From ZC4RG30 sp963777735 (GTDB lineage: Bacteria > Pseudomonadota > Gammaproteobacteria > Steroidobacterales > Steroidobacteraceae), in the NCBI GenBank assembly GCA_963777735.1, contig CAVZRQ010000005.1, positions 248,001 to 312,000 of the forward strand: a DNA stretch of 64,000 nucleotides, given 5' to 3'. The notes beneath the pieces were generated by a model. The model made no database searches and was not told the DNA's origin. It worked only from the letters and a program-made list of their open reading frames with translations. Made by a program: the position numbers and the translations under genes. This document shows, piece by piece, positions 7,524 to 17,139 of this stretch (positions within the stretch are counted from its first letter, which is position 1; each line of letters begins with the position of its first letter).

Positions 7524-8978
7524 TCAGATCGGGTAATGGCGGTGTTTAGTGGAAATGCTGATCCAGCGCAGGTCGGTGAACTCCGCGATGCCAGCCTTGC
7601 CGCCAAAACGGCCAACGCCACTGGCCTTGGTGCCACCGAAGGGCATCTGGGCCTCGTCCTGCACGGTGGGGCTGTTGATATGACAGATTCCCGAATCGAT
7701 GCGCTGCGCCACGGAGAGCGCAGTGTTGATGTTGCGGCTGAACACGGCTGCAGAGAGGCCGTACTCGCAGTCATTGGCAAGCTCAACGGCATGATCGGCG
7801 TCGCGCGCCCGCAGCACGCCCACCACCGGTCCGAAGGATTCCTCACCGTAGATGCGCATGCCTTTCTGCACGCCATCGACCACCGTGGGTTCGAAGAACG
7901 CGCCGCCGGGCCCGGTGCCGCCAGTCGCAACCTTCGCGCCTTTCGCGGTGGCATCGGCAATGAGCGCCTTCACATGATCCACGGTCTTTGCATCGACGCA
8001 GGCGCCAATGGGGAATTTGCCCTTGGTCGGATCGCCCACCTGCAGGGTCTTCACCTTGGCGACGAAGCGCTGCAGGAATTCTTCGGCAATGCTGTCGACC
8101 ACGATGATGCGTTCGGTGGACATGCAGATCTGACCCTGGTGCATGAAGGCGCCAAAGGCGGCAGCTGCCACGGCTTCGTCCAGATCGGCATCTTCCAGGA
8201 TCAGTAGCGGTGCCTTGCCGCCCAGTTCAAGGAGGCAGGGTTTCAGGTGCTTGCCCGACAGCTCGCCAATGATGCGGCCGACACGGCTCGAGCCCGTGAA
8301 GTTCACGCGCTTGACGGCAGGGTGGGCGATCAAGGCTTCCACCACGGCAGGCGCATCGGCGGCCGAATGCGCAACGAAGTTCACGACCCCGGCGGGGAAG
8401 CCGGCTTCGACGAAGGCATCGACAATCAGGCGATGCACGGCGGGGCACAGCTCCGAGGCCTTGAGCACCACGGTGTTGCCACAGGCCAGCGGCATCGCAA
8501 TCGCGCGCACACCCAGGATGACGGGCGCGTTCCAGGGCGCCATGCCCACGCACACGCCAGCTGCCTGGCGCACTCCCATGGCAATGGTTCCCGCATGGTC
8601 GGAGGGCAGGGTCTCGCCGGTGATCTGGGTGGTCATCGCCGCGGCTTCTTCGAGAATGGTGGCCGCGAAGCCGGTGTTGAAAAGCCCCCAGATGCCGATG
8701 GCTCCGGTTTCTTCCACGCACAGGCGGGAGAAATCGGCGGCGTGGGCGCGCAGTTTGCCGGCGGCCTCCATCAGCAGCTTGCGACGAGCAAGCGGGCCCT
8801 GTGCGGACCAGGCCGGGAAAGCCGCTGCAGCGGCATCGCAGGCGGCGCGGGCATCATCGGCAGACGCGGCGGCGGAGCGGGAAACGACCTCGCCGGTTAT
8901 CGGGCTCTTGCGCTCGAAGGTGGCGCCGCTCTTGGCAGCAGTGTCGGCTCCGCCGATCAGCAGTTTGATTTCATTCAT
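7524..8978 (-). CDS. Aldehyde dehydrogenase, salicylaldehyde/vanillin dehydrogenase-like
   Basis: 484 aa NAD(P)-dependent aldehyde dehydrogenase. Catalytic Cys lies in GQICMSTERI, the general-base Glu in LELGGKAP, the cofactor site in FTGSSRVGRIIGE, and the oxyanion Asn in APWNAPV. The segment GIWGLFNTGFAATILEEAA and the overall length resemble the salicylaldehyde (NahF) and vanillin dehydrogenases that convert aromatic aldehydes to acids. No aromatic pathway genes are nearby, so the substrate is uncertain; a fatty or sugar-derived aldehyde is also possible. The ATG at 8978 is chosen because the family begins near MNEIKLLIGG; the open frame extends 20 residues further with no homology. Confidence 0.85.
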   Translation of the reverse strand: MNEIKLLIGGADTAAKSGATFERKSPITGEVVSRSAAASADDARAACDAAAAAFPAWSAQGPLARRKLLMEAAGKLRAHAADFSRLCVEETGAIGIWGLFNTGFAATILEEAAAMTTQITGETLPSDHAGTIAMGVRQAAGVCVGMAPWNAPVILGVRAIAMPLACGNTVVLKASELCPAVHRLIVDAFVEAGFPAGVVNFVAHSAADAPAVVEALIAHPAVKRVNFTGSSRVGRIIGELSGKHLKPCLLELGGKAPLLILEDADLDEAVAAAAFGAFMHQGQICMSTERIIVVDSIAEEFLQRFVAKVKTLQVGDPTKGKFPIGACVDAKTVDHVKALIADATAKGAKVATGGTGPGGAFFEPTVVDGVQKGMRIYGEESFGPVVGVLRARDADHAVELANDCEYGLSAAVFSRNINTALSVAQRIDSGICHINSPTVQDEAQMPFGGTKASGVGRFGGKAGIAEFTDLRWISISTKHRHYPI

Positions 8979-9054
8979 GGCTTCAATTCCGGTTTCTTGT
9001 GTCAGGGTGGATTGATGGAAGCGGCCGCAGCATAACATCTAATATTCCAGCCCA

Positions 9055-9942
9055 ATGAGTGCCCCGACAGCCCCTTCACCAACCCTGCCGTTTTGGCTGC
9101 GGACGCTGTCTTGGGTTCCCCTGCCGTTGCTCTACGGGCTTTGCGGGGGGCTCGCGTGGCTTGCCTTCCGGGTGGTGCGCATGCGTCTGCCGGTGGTGCT
9201 GGCCAATATCCGCGGCTGCTTTCCGGATCTCGACGCCGCCGCCGTGCAGCGCATTGCCAGCGACCACTACCGGCAGCTCGGGCAGATGATCGCGGAAGTG
9301 ATCTGCAGTGCGCGCCTGTCTCCCGCGCAGTTCATGGAACATGTCAGCGTGCGCAACATCGAGTTGCCCCGCAGCCTGCTCTCGCAGGGGCGGCCGGTGC
9401 TGCTGGTGGCTGCCCATCAGGCCAATTGGGAGTGGGTGCTGCAGGCCATGGCGTTGCAGCTGGGCTATCCGCTGGACGTGGGCTACAAGCCGATCAAGAA
9501 TCCCGCGGTCGACCGGGCCATGAATATCATCCGCACCCGTTTTGGTGCCCATCTGGTGCCTGCCAAGGAACTGCTCGCCGATCTGCTGCAGCGGCGGCAC
9601 ATCGTGCGCGGCATCGCGATGCTGGCTGACCAGGAACCCACCACCAGTGATCATCAGCACTGGGTGAAATTCCTGGGACGCGATACGGCGTTCTACATGG
9701 GTCCCGAACAGATGGCGCGTGCCACGCGCTATGCAGCGGTGTTCGTGGCCCTGCGCCGCGTGCATCGTGGCCAGTACGAAGTGGAGTTCATGCCGCTGGC
9801 CAACGCGGGCGAACAGCTCGCGCCCGGCGAGTTCACCACCCGCTATGCAAGCCTGGTGGAAGCGGAGATCCGCGCGGCCCCGGGCGACTGGACCTGGGGG
9901 CATCGCCGCTGGAAGCTCAGGCGCGGCGTTTACGCAGACTGA
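9055..9942 (+). CDS. Lipid A acyltransferase family protein (LpxL/HtrB-like)
   Basis: 295 aa. One N-terminal membrane helix (WVPLPLLYGLCGGLAWLAF) is followed by the LpxL/LpxM acyltransferase fold with the catalytic HX4E motif in AAHQANWEW, and the conserved stretch MLADQEPTTSDHQHWVKFLG. The family adds a second acyl chain from acyl-ACP to Kdo-lipid A at the inner membrane face. It is divergent from the aldehyde dehydrogenase and convergent with the fatty acyl-AMP ligase gene, overlapping it by 13 bases. Being beside an ACP-bearing acyl ligase, it could instead move a special acyl chain (inference). The length is normal and no frame problem is seen. Confidence 0.85.
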   Translation: MSAPTAPSPTLPFWLRTLSWVPLPLLYGLCGGLAWLAFRVVRMRLPVVLANIRGCFPDLDAAAVQRIASDHYRQLGQMIAEVICSARLSPAQFMEHVSVRNIELPRSLLSQGRPVLLVAAHQANWEWVLQAMALQLGYPLDVGYKPIKNPAVDRAMNIIRTRFGAHLVPAKELLADLLQRRHIVRGIAMLADQEPTTSDHQHWVKFLGRDTAFYMGPEQMARATRYAAVFVALRRVHRGQYEVEFMPLANAGEQLAPGEFTTRYASLVEAEIRAAPGDWTWGHRRWKLRRGVYAD

Positions 9943-11899
9943 GCCAGTTTCGAGGAGAGGTGCCGGGCGAGTTCCGCCACGGTCGGGTGATCAAACAGCT
10001 CGGTCAGATCCACCTGGTTCGGATAATCCCGATCAATCTGTTCATGGATCTCGATCAGCTTCAGCGAGCTGGCGCCGATCTCGAAGAGGTTGTCGTCGGG
10101 GCCGACCTTGCGGCCAGCCAGCACATGGTTGCAGATAGTGAGCAGGCGCGATTCAACCGAATCGGCAGCAATGCTGACGCCATGCTGCAAACCGCCGGAG
10201 TGCTTCGCGACCTCGGCAAGGTCTGCGGCGAACTCGCCATCGATCAGCTGCTCTTCGAGCAGATGACGCTGGATCTTGCCGCTGGTGGTCTTCGGGATGC
10301 GCTTGACCGGCACCACCTGCGCGACTTCCAGGCCGGCCTGCTCGTTGATGAGGCGGGAGATCGTGGCTGCCAGCGCCGAGAACTCGGCGAGGTCTCCGCG
10401 ATGCAGGACGAACACAGTGAGCTGGTCTGTTTCTGCGCCCGGTGGGCGAACACCAGCCACCACGACCTTGCCGAGCTCCATGTCCGGCGCCTGCTGGGCG
10501 ATGCCTTCCAGGTCATGCGGGTAGTAGTTCTGCCCGTTGACGAAGATGATCTCCTTCGCCCGGCCGGTGATGTAGAGCTCGCCTTCGTGCAGCAGGCCGA
10601 GGTCGCCCGTGCGCAGCCAGCCATCGCTGGTGAAACTCGCGGCATTCACCGCCGGTTCTTCGAAGTAGCCGCGGGTGACATTGCTGCCACGGATCAGGAT
10701 ATGGCCAATGCGGCCATCGGGCAGCGCGGCATCGTCATTGTCGGCAATGCGCAGCTCGCAGCCGGGAATCGGCGCGCCGACGCTGACCAGCGCCACGGCG
10801 TCGCGGCCGCCCTCGCTGAGCAGTTCGGCTGCGTCGCCCACGCCCATGCGGTGCCGGTTGAGCAAAGCCTTCCGGAAGGGGCGCGAAACCGGCGGAAAGC
10901 TCACCGCCAGGGATGCTTCCGCGAGCCCGTATACCGGATACATGGCATTACGCTTCAGGCCCAGGGCCGAAAGGCGTGCCAGGAATTCCTCGCAGAGCTC
11001 GACCGAGATCGGCTCGGCGCCATTGAAGATCAGCCGCACCGCCGAAAGATCGAGATTTCCCGGAGAGCGATCACCCAGGACTTTCAGATAGTGGCGATAG
11101 CCGAAGTTCGGCGAGCACAGGATGGTGGCGCGCTGTTCGGACGCAATGGCCAGCCACAGCAGCGGGCGCCGCACGAACAGCTCGGTGGGCATCAGGTGCA
11201 TGTTCACGCGATTGGCAAACATCACGAGGTGAAAGCCGATCAGGCCCATGTCGTGGGTGAGCGGCATCCACGACAGGCTGACATCGTTCTCGTTGAACCC
11301 GGCCACGCGCGTGACGGCCTCGCCATGCGCCATCAGGTTGGCATGCGTCAGCACCACGCCCTTCGGATCGCTGGTGGAGCCGGAGGAGAACTGGATGAAC
11401 GCGATGTCGTCGGGGAGGCCGCGTGTTCCACACCGGGTCGGGACAGATCGCCCAGATCCTCGACCACGAAGGCGCGGGGACGCAGGCGGGCAAAGCTGGC
11501 CGCAGCGTCTGCATCGGAGCTCTGGCTCGCAAACTGGCCCACCCGCTCAAAAGTCTTGCGATCGGTGTAGATGAAAGGTGCGCCGAGCTTGCTGGCAATG
11601 CGCAGCAGCTTGTGGCGATGTTCGTCGCTGATGCCGATGGCAACCGGCACCGGCACGATGCCGCCCAGTACCGCGGCCCAGAACGCGTCGATGAACTGTT
11701 CGTTGTTGTTCAGCAGCAGGATGAGTTTGTCGCCAGGCCGGGCGCCCAGTTGCTGCAGCTGGAACAATAGCCCCAGCGCCCGCTGGTGCAGTTGCGCATA
11801 ACGCACGCTGCGGGATTGGCCTTCACCACTGTGATAGACAATGGTGCGCTCCGCGTTGCGGTTCTGCGCCATCAATTCGTTGAGTGTTCTGGGAGTCAT
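9930..11899 (-). CDS. Fatty acyl-AMP ligase fused to acyl carrier protein (frameshifted)
   Basis: About 656 aa after restoring one missing base near 11425-11445. The N-terminal adenylation domain has the P-loop FSSGSTSDPKG, DMGLIGFHL, YGLAEASLAV, GWLRTGDLG, GRAKEIIFVNG and the C-terminal Lys in KTTSGKIQ. A carrier domain follows (about the last 75 residues) with the phosphopantetheine Ser in FEIGASSLKL. FAAL enzymes activate fatty acids as adenylates and load them on ACP rather than CoA. Upstream the P450 stop overlaps this ATG (ATGA), so the two are co-translated. At the break, EDLGDLSRPGVE reads in one frame and GLPDDIAFIQFSSG in the next. FAAL versus acyl-CoA ligase rests on the fused ACP and overall motif pattern. 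Confidence 0.8.
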
Positions 11900-13226
11900 G
11901 GGCTTCGTTGATTCTGGCGCGGCTCAAGCCGCATGGTGAACGGGCGCGTGGCGCGCAGATTGATCAATGCCTCGAACTCCACCGGATCGTTGTCGACGCG
12001 GCGCAGCCGGAAGCGTCGCGCAAAGCGGTTCAGGTGCACCAGCATCTCGAAGATGGCCAGCGTCTCGCCAATGCAGTGATGCGCGCCGGCGGAGAATGGC
12101 AGGTAAGTGAGCCGTCGGACGGTCTTCTTCCTGCTGTTCGAAGCGCTCCGGCATGAACTTCTCGGCATCGGTCCAGAAGTCCGGATGGCGGTGCACGAAG
12201 TAAGGCGAGAAGAAGACGTCGGTGTCTGGCGGAACCGTGAACCCGGCGAGCGTATCGGCCTCGATGGTGCGCCGGGAAATGACCCAGACCGGCGGATACA
12301 GCCGCATCGCCTCGCGCACCACCATGTTGGTGTAGGGCAATTCCTCCATCGCCTGCAGCGTCGGCACCGCGGCTTCTTCGCTGGCATCGATTTCGGCATG
12401 CAGCTTTGCCTCGACCTCCGGATGCTCGCCCAGCAGGAACCAGGTCCAGTTCAGGGCGCTGGCGGTGGTCTCGTGGCCGGCCACCACCATGGTGGTGATC
12501 TCGTCGACGATTTCCTTGTCGGTCATGCCCTCGCCGGTTTCCTTGTCGCGGGCATTGAGCAGCATCGAGACGTAATCCGGGTGATCGCCGGCTGGCTGGC
12601 CGCCAGCGGCGCGCCGGCGTGCCACGCATTTGCCGATCAAGACCGTGAGCTTGCGGAACTGGTAGGCGAAGCGCAGGTCGCGGGTGGGCTCGGCGGTGAG
12701 CACGGCAAAAGGGTTCTCGCCGGTCTCCTCGGCCATCGCGGCGAGGTCATCGCCGAAGATGGTGGTGAGGATGATCTCGAGCGTCATGATGCTCATGTCG
12801 TCCGTGACGTTCACCGGTTCGCCGGCGGCGCACTTGCGCTCCCATTCGGCGAGCAGCCGGTCGTTGGCACGCGCTATCACGCCATCGAACTGCGCGAGGA
12901 TGCGACGGTGGAAGGTCGGGCTGCATCATGCGGCGCTGCCGCTTCCAGAACTCACCCTCGCTAACTATGATGCCGTTGCCCAGCAGGATCTTGATGCGAT
13001 CGAAGCCCACGCCCTTGGCGTAGTTGCGGTGGTTGTTCACCAGGATCCGGCGCACGTCGTCCGGATGGTTGAACACCCAGGTGTGCGATTGCCGGCCGGG
13101 CGCATAGACACGATAGGCGTCGCCCAGCTGCGCATAGATGCCGCGCATGCGGTCGAGCGAGTCTGCTGTCGAGCCGATGTCGAAACGCTGGTCCGATTCG
13201 GGTGGCAGGAGCGGTCTTGAGGTCAT
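11896..13226 (-). CDS. Cytochrome P450 (two frameshifts)
   Basis: About 442 aa once two extra bases are removed (near 12918-12920 and near 12117-12122). The I-helix has AGHETTAS, the K-helix VREAMRLYPP (ExxR), and the haem loop FSAGAHHCIG with the Cys ligand. All sit in the right order but in three frames. The second half resembles fatty-acid-hydroxylase-like P450s (RHPDFWTDAEKFMPERF). No transmembrane anchor is seen, so it is probably a soluble bacterial enzyme. It is co-translated with the FAAL-ACP gene, which suggests it oxidises an ACP-bound or free fatty acid. The first break reads MMQP then TFHRRILAQFDG when one C of CCC is dropped. Two independent shifts could mean a pseudogene, but intact motifs and similar shifts in essential genes point to sequence error. 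Confidence 0.75.
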
Positions 13227-13951
13227 GAAGCCGGAAATTCTACCCGAAGAGAGGGTCTCAAAGCGCCGTCTGACGCCGTTGCGCCGGCTGGTGTACGCGC
13301 TGCTGGCACCGCTTGGGCCTCGGTCTGGTGCGGGTCTGGTGGAGTAGCTGCCGCATCGTGCGGGTTTCAGGAGCCGGCAATCTCGATGCGGCCCTCGCCG
13401 AGGCCCCGTCGCTGCTGCCTTGTTACTGGCACCAGCATGAGCTGTTCTGCGCGCGTTACCTGCTGCTGCAGATGCAGCGCGGCCTGCGGCTGGGATTTCT
13501 CATCAGTCCTTCCGTGGATGGAGAAATTCCTGCCCGGATTGCCAGCCGGCTGGGCGTGCGGGTCATCCGTGGTTCCTCGACCCGTACCGGTGCGCGGGCG
13601 CTGCGCGACTACTACCAGCTGCTGGTTGGCGAGAACGTTTCTCCGGTCATCACTCCCGACGGGCCGACCGGTCCGCGACACCAGTTCAAGCCGGGCGCCC
13701 TGATGCTGGCGCAGATCTCCGGGCGTCCGCTGCTGCCGATGGCGTATGCCGCTTCGCATGCCTGGTTCTTCGGCTGGGACAGGTTCGTGTTGCCCTGGCC
13801 ATTCAGCCGGATTGCGATCGCCATCGGCGCGCCGGTCTACATTGATCGTGGCGCGGCGCTTGGTGATGCAGCAGTGGTGCAGGCCTTGCAGCGGCGCATG
13901 GAGCAGGAGCTGCGCCACCAGTTCGAACTTGCGCGGGAGGCACTGCGATGA
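13225..13951 (+). CDS. DUF374 lysophospholipid acyltransferase-like protein (frameshifted)
   Basis: About 241 aa after dropping one G of GGG at 13315-13317, which joins MKPEILPEERVSKRR...LLAPL to GLGLVRVWWSSC. DUF374 motifs are present: CYWHQHELFCARYLL, SPSVDGEI, GSSTRTGARALRDYY and TPDGPTGPRHQFKPGAL. The family is related to glycerolipid and lipid A acyltransferases, with a membrane-associated N-terminus. The ATG at 13225 shares bases with the ATG of the divergent P450 gene (CATG), so the start is uncertain. The 3' end overlaps the ArnT-like gene by ATGA, forming an operon with the glycosyltransferases. Substrate unknown. Confidence 0.7.
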
Positions 13952-15639
13952 AGGATGCAGGAGGGCCCGCCCCGCTGCGCGATCTGCTGCTGATCACCGG
14001 TCTCGGACTCCTGGTGATTGGCGCGGGGCTCGGGCTGCGCAATCCCTGGCCCGCCGATGAGCCGGTATTCGCACTCATTGCCCGCGACATGCTGGCCAGC
14101 GGCAACTGGCTGATCCCGATGGTGGGTGGGGATTATTTCCAGGACAAGCCGCCGTTGCTGAACTGGCTGCAGGCTGCGGGCTACTGGCTGACAGGTTCGG
14201 AAAAGGTGGGCTTTCTGCTGCCGTCACTGCTGGCGGGCGTGGGTACGCTGCTGCTGATCTACGATCTCGGTCGCCGCCTGTGGAACAGGGAGGCGGGCCT
14301 CCATGCGGCACTGCTGCTGCTGATCACCGTGCAGTTCACGCTGCAGTCGCGTCGCGCGCAGCAGGACGCACTGCTGATGTTCTTCACGGTGCTGTCGCTG
14401 TACTGCCTGATGCGCCAGCTGCTGCTGGGTGGTGGCTGGCGCTGGGCGGTGGCCGCCGGTGCCGCAGCAGGGCTTGGTGCCTTGAGCAAGGTAGTGGGGT
14501 TCTTCTCGTTCATGCTGCTCGCGCCCTGGCTGTATGCCGTGTGGCGTGGCTGGCCGCGCGTGAAATGGCAGCGCCCGTGGTTGATGTGGCTGCTTGCGCC
14601 GCTGGCCTGCGCGGCCGTGATTGCCGCCTGGCTGTTGCCCATCTGGCTGCTGGCGCAGAACGATGCCGGGATCGGTGCCTATTTTCACGAGCTGGTGTTC
14701 GTGCAGACCTTCGGGCGTTACGTGGATCCCTGGCACCACTATCGCCCCGTCTGGTATTTCCTGCAGGTCATGGCTACCGCGTGGTTGCCGCTGGTGCTGT
14801 TGCTGCCGTGGCTGGTGCCGCGCTGGCGCGGGGCACTGCGGGAGCGGGACGCGCGCGTGTTGCTGCCACTGGGTTTCGCTGTGCTCTATGTGCTCTTCTT
14901 CACGTTGAGCCGCGGCAAGCGCGATGTCTACATCCTCTCGGCGTTGCCGATGGTGGCGCTGGCTGCCGGTTATCTGTTGCCGGATCTGCTGCGCCAGCGC
15001 GGTGTGCAGCGCACGCTGCTGGGCTTTGTCGGCTTCATCGCCGCGTTGTGCACGGCTGGTTTCTTCTGGCTGACGCTCGGGGACCCCACGCAGGGCGCCG
15101 CTTTGCTGGCAGAGGGTGGGCTCGAGAGCTTCGCTCCGCTCGCGGCAATCGCCGCCTCTGCCATCCTCGCGCTGGCAGTGTTTCGAGGCCCGCGGGTACA
15201 TCTCGCCCTCCTGTCGACCCTGACTTCAGCCTGGCTGGTGCTGGGATTCTGGGTGTTTCCGCAGATGGATGGTTCGCGCTCGGCCCGTGATTTCATCGCG
15301 CGTGTCGAGGCACTGGCGGTACCCGGGCGCGAACTCGGGCTGCTGGCCTATCACGAGCATTTCCTGTGGCATCTGCAGCGCCCGACAGTGAATTTCGGGC
15401 ACAGGCGGTTTCGGGAGGGAGACGCCGAGGTCTACGACGCCGCCGCGTGGCTGGCGGCAGCGCCGGATCGACAGCTGCTGGTGCCGGTGCGGATGCTGCA
15501 GCCCTGTTTCGACAAAGCGGCGTCCGTGCAGCGGGCAGGGGAGTCCAGCCGGGGTGAATGGTACCTCGTGTCGGGCTTGCCGGATCCGGCCTGTGCCGCG
15601 CGTGGCAATGCACACTACAGCTTCCACTACTCCCCTTGA
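13948..15639 (+). CDS. ArnT-like membrane glycosyltransferase (GT39/PMT family)
   Basis: 563 aa polytopic membrane protein with about 11-12 hydrophobic segments. The first periplasmic loop has the GT39/GT83 signature: PWPADEPVFALIARDML with the acidic DE pair, then GGDYFQDKPPLLNWL. Such enzymes transfer a sugar from undecaprenyl phosphate to lipid A, protein or another periplasmic acceptor. The following GtrA-like flippase and GtrB-like transferase would make and flip the lipid-linked donor. It overlaps the DUF374 gene by ATGA and the GtrA gene by TTGA. I cannot tell whether the donor is 4-amino-arabinose; no arnA, arnB or arnD homologue is in the window. Confidence 0.8.
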   Translation: MKDAGGPAPLRDLLLITGLGLLVIGAGLGLRNPWPADEPVFALIARDMLASGNWLIPMVGGDYFQDKPPLLNWLQAAGYWLTGSEKVGFLLPSLLAGVGTLLLIYDLGRRLWNREAGLHAALLLLITVQFTLQSRRAQQDALLMFFTVLSLYCLMRQLLLGGGWRWAVAAGAAAGLGALSKVVGFFSFMLLAPWLYAVWRGWPRVKWQRPWLMWLLAPLACAAVIAAWLLPIWLLAQNDAGIGAYFHELVFVQTFGRYVDPWHHYRPVWYFLQVMATAWLPLVLLLPWLVPRWRGALRERDARVLLPLGFAVLYVLFFTLSRGKRDVYILSALPMVALAAGYLLPDLLRQRGVQRTLLGFVGFIAALCTAGFFWLTLGDPTQGAALLAEGGLESFAPLAAIAASAILALAVFRGPRVHLALLSTLTSAWLVLGFWVFPQMDGSRSARDFIARVEALAVPGRELGLLAYHEHFLWHLQRPTVNFGHRRFREGDAEVYDAAAWLAAAPDRQLLVPVRMLQPCFDKAASVQRAGESSRGEWYLVSGLPDPACAARGNAHYSFHYSP

Positions 15640-16040
15640 ACATCAGCGCCGGATGGTGGCCGCAGTTCCTGCGCTTCGTGCTGGTTGGCGCGCTTTGCAC
15701 TGCCATTCAGTACCTGCTGCTGGCTGCGGGCGTCGAGTGGCTGGGCATCAATGCCGTAGTGGCTTCCTCGCTCGGTTTCCTGGTCAGTGCCGTCGTAAAC
15801 TATTCGCTGAGCCGCAGCTACACCTTCGCCAGTGCCGCGCCCCATTCGGCCCTGATCTGGAAGTACCTGCTGGTGCTCGTCGCCGGACTGCTGCTCAATG
15901 CCCTGTTCATGCAGCTGCTGCACGGCTATCTTGAATGGCACTACGTGCTGGCGCAGCTGGTGGCGACCTGCGTCAACCTCGGCAGCAATTTCATCGCCCA
16001 TCGCATCTGGACTTTTTCGCGGAGCAAGACATGCGGTTGA
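15636..16040 (+). CDS. GtrA-like flippase
   Basis: 134 aa with four predicted membrane helices (FLRFVLVGALCTAIQYLLL; NAVVASSLGFLVSAVVNYSL; LLVLVAGLLLNALFMQLL; AQLVATCVNLGSNFIAH). The motifs YSLSRSYTF and NFIAHRIWTF are typical of the GtrA family, which flips undecaprenyl-phosphate-linked sugars across the inner membrane. The start is taken as TTG at 15636, overlapping the TGA of the preceding gene (TTGA). No Shine-Dalgarno is visible, so translation probably depends on coupling. It is followed immediately by the GtrB-like transferase. Confidence 0.8.
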   Translation: MNISAGWWPQFLRFVLVGALCTAIQYLLLAAGVEWLGINAVVASSLGFLVSAVVNYSLSRSYTFASAAPHSALIWKYLLVLVAGLLLNALFMQLLHGYLEWHYVLAQLVATCVNLGSNFIAHRIWTFSRSKTCG

Positions 16041-16997
16041 GCGTTGTCATTCCCTGTTACAACGAAGCAGCGGTGCTGACCGAGTGCGTGCGCCAGGTAT
16101 TGCTGCTGCTGGACGATCTCAAGGGCAGGGGCAAGGTCACCGATGACAGCAACCTGTGGCTCATCGATGACGGCAGCGCGGATGGCACCTGGCAGCTCAT
16201 CGAACAGCTCGCCGCGCAGCATGCCAACGTCAATGGCGTGAAACTCTCGCGCAACCGCGGCCACCAGAATGCATTGCTGGCGGGCCTGCTCACCGCCGAT
16301 GGTGATGCCGTCATTTCGCTGGATGCGGACCTGCAGGATGATACTGGCGTGATCGAAGAGATGATCGACGCCCATCGCGCCGGCAACGAGGTGGTGTTCG
16401 GTGTGCGTCGCAGCCGGGTACAGGACACTGTCTTCAAGCGCTGGAGTGCCCGTCGTTACTACGCCTTGCTGCGCGTGCTGGGTGTGGATGTAGTGCCCGA
16501 TCACGCCGAGTTCCGGCTGCTGGGCAGGTCTGCCTTGCAGGCTCTGGCGGAATATCCCGAGACCAACCTGTTTCTGCGCGGGCTGATCCCGCAACTGGGC
16601 TTCCGCACCGCTCGGGTTCTTTACGACCGGCAGCTGCGTCTGGCAGGGGAAACGAAATACTCATTGAGCCGCATGCTGGGTCTCGGGCATAGACGGCATT
16701 ACCTCGTTCAGTGCGGTACCTCTGCGGATGATCGCCGCCACCGGCGCGCTGCTGTTCCTGGTGTCGATGGGGGTATCGCTGTGGGTGGTGGGCGTGAAGC
16801 TCTTCACCGACCACGCCATTCCGGGCTGGGCATCGACGACGCTGCCCATCTACGCCCTGGGCGGTGTGCAACTGCTGTCGCTGGGCCTGGTCGGGGAATA
16901 CGTCGCCAAGATCTACGTCGAGGTGAAGCGCAGGCCGCGGTACATCATCGAACGCATGACTTCCGGCCATGTGACGCAGGGCACACGGCAGGCATAA
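16031..16997 (+). CDS. GtrB/DPM1-like family 2 glycosyltransferase (frameshifted)
   Basis: About 321 aa after removing one G from GGG at 16685-16687. The N-terminal GT2 domain has VVIPCYNEA, LIDDGSADGTW, SRNRGHQNALLAGL and the DXD-type SLDADLQDD. The C-terminal part has two membrane helices (GALLFLVSMGVSLWVVGVKL; LGGVQLLSLGLVGEYVAKIY), as in GtrB, ArnC and YfdH-like enzymes. These make undecaprenyl-phosphate sugar from a nucleotide sugar. At the break, SRMLGL in one frame leads to IDGITSFSAVPLRMI in the next, a conserved family stretch. It overlaps gtrA by 10 bases. With the ArnT-like and GtrA-like genes it forms a complete donor synthesis, flipping and transfer set. Confidence 0.8.
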
Positions 16998-17139
16998 AAC
17001 TTCATTCGCGGCAATAACTTGTGTGGCTTTCCTGAGGGGATATGACAGAATCAGTCCGTAAGTGAACTGTGTGGCAGGTCGCGGCACATTGGTTGCCATT
17101 TCGGCAACACTGGCCGCAACTTAGGGGAAGTATCGGGAA

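Noticed and set aside
17092..17108. Hairpin GTTGCC/GGCAAC upstream of the GGDEF-EAL gene as riboswitch or terminator
   Set aside because: Only six pairs, no U-tract, and no conserved GEMM-type or other riboswitch core could be recognised around it.
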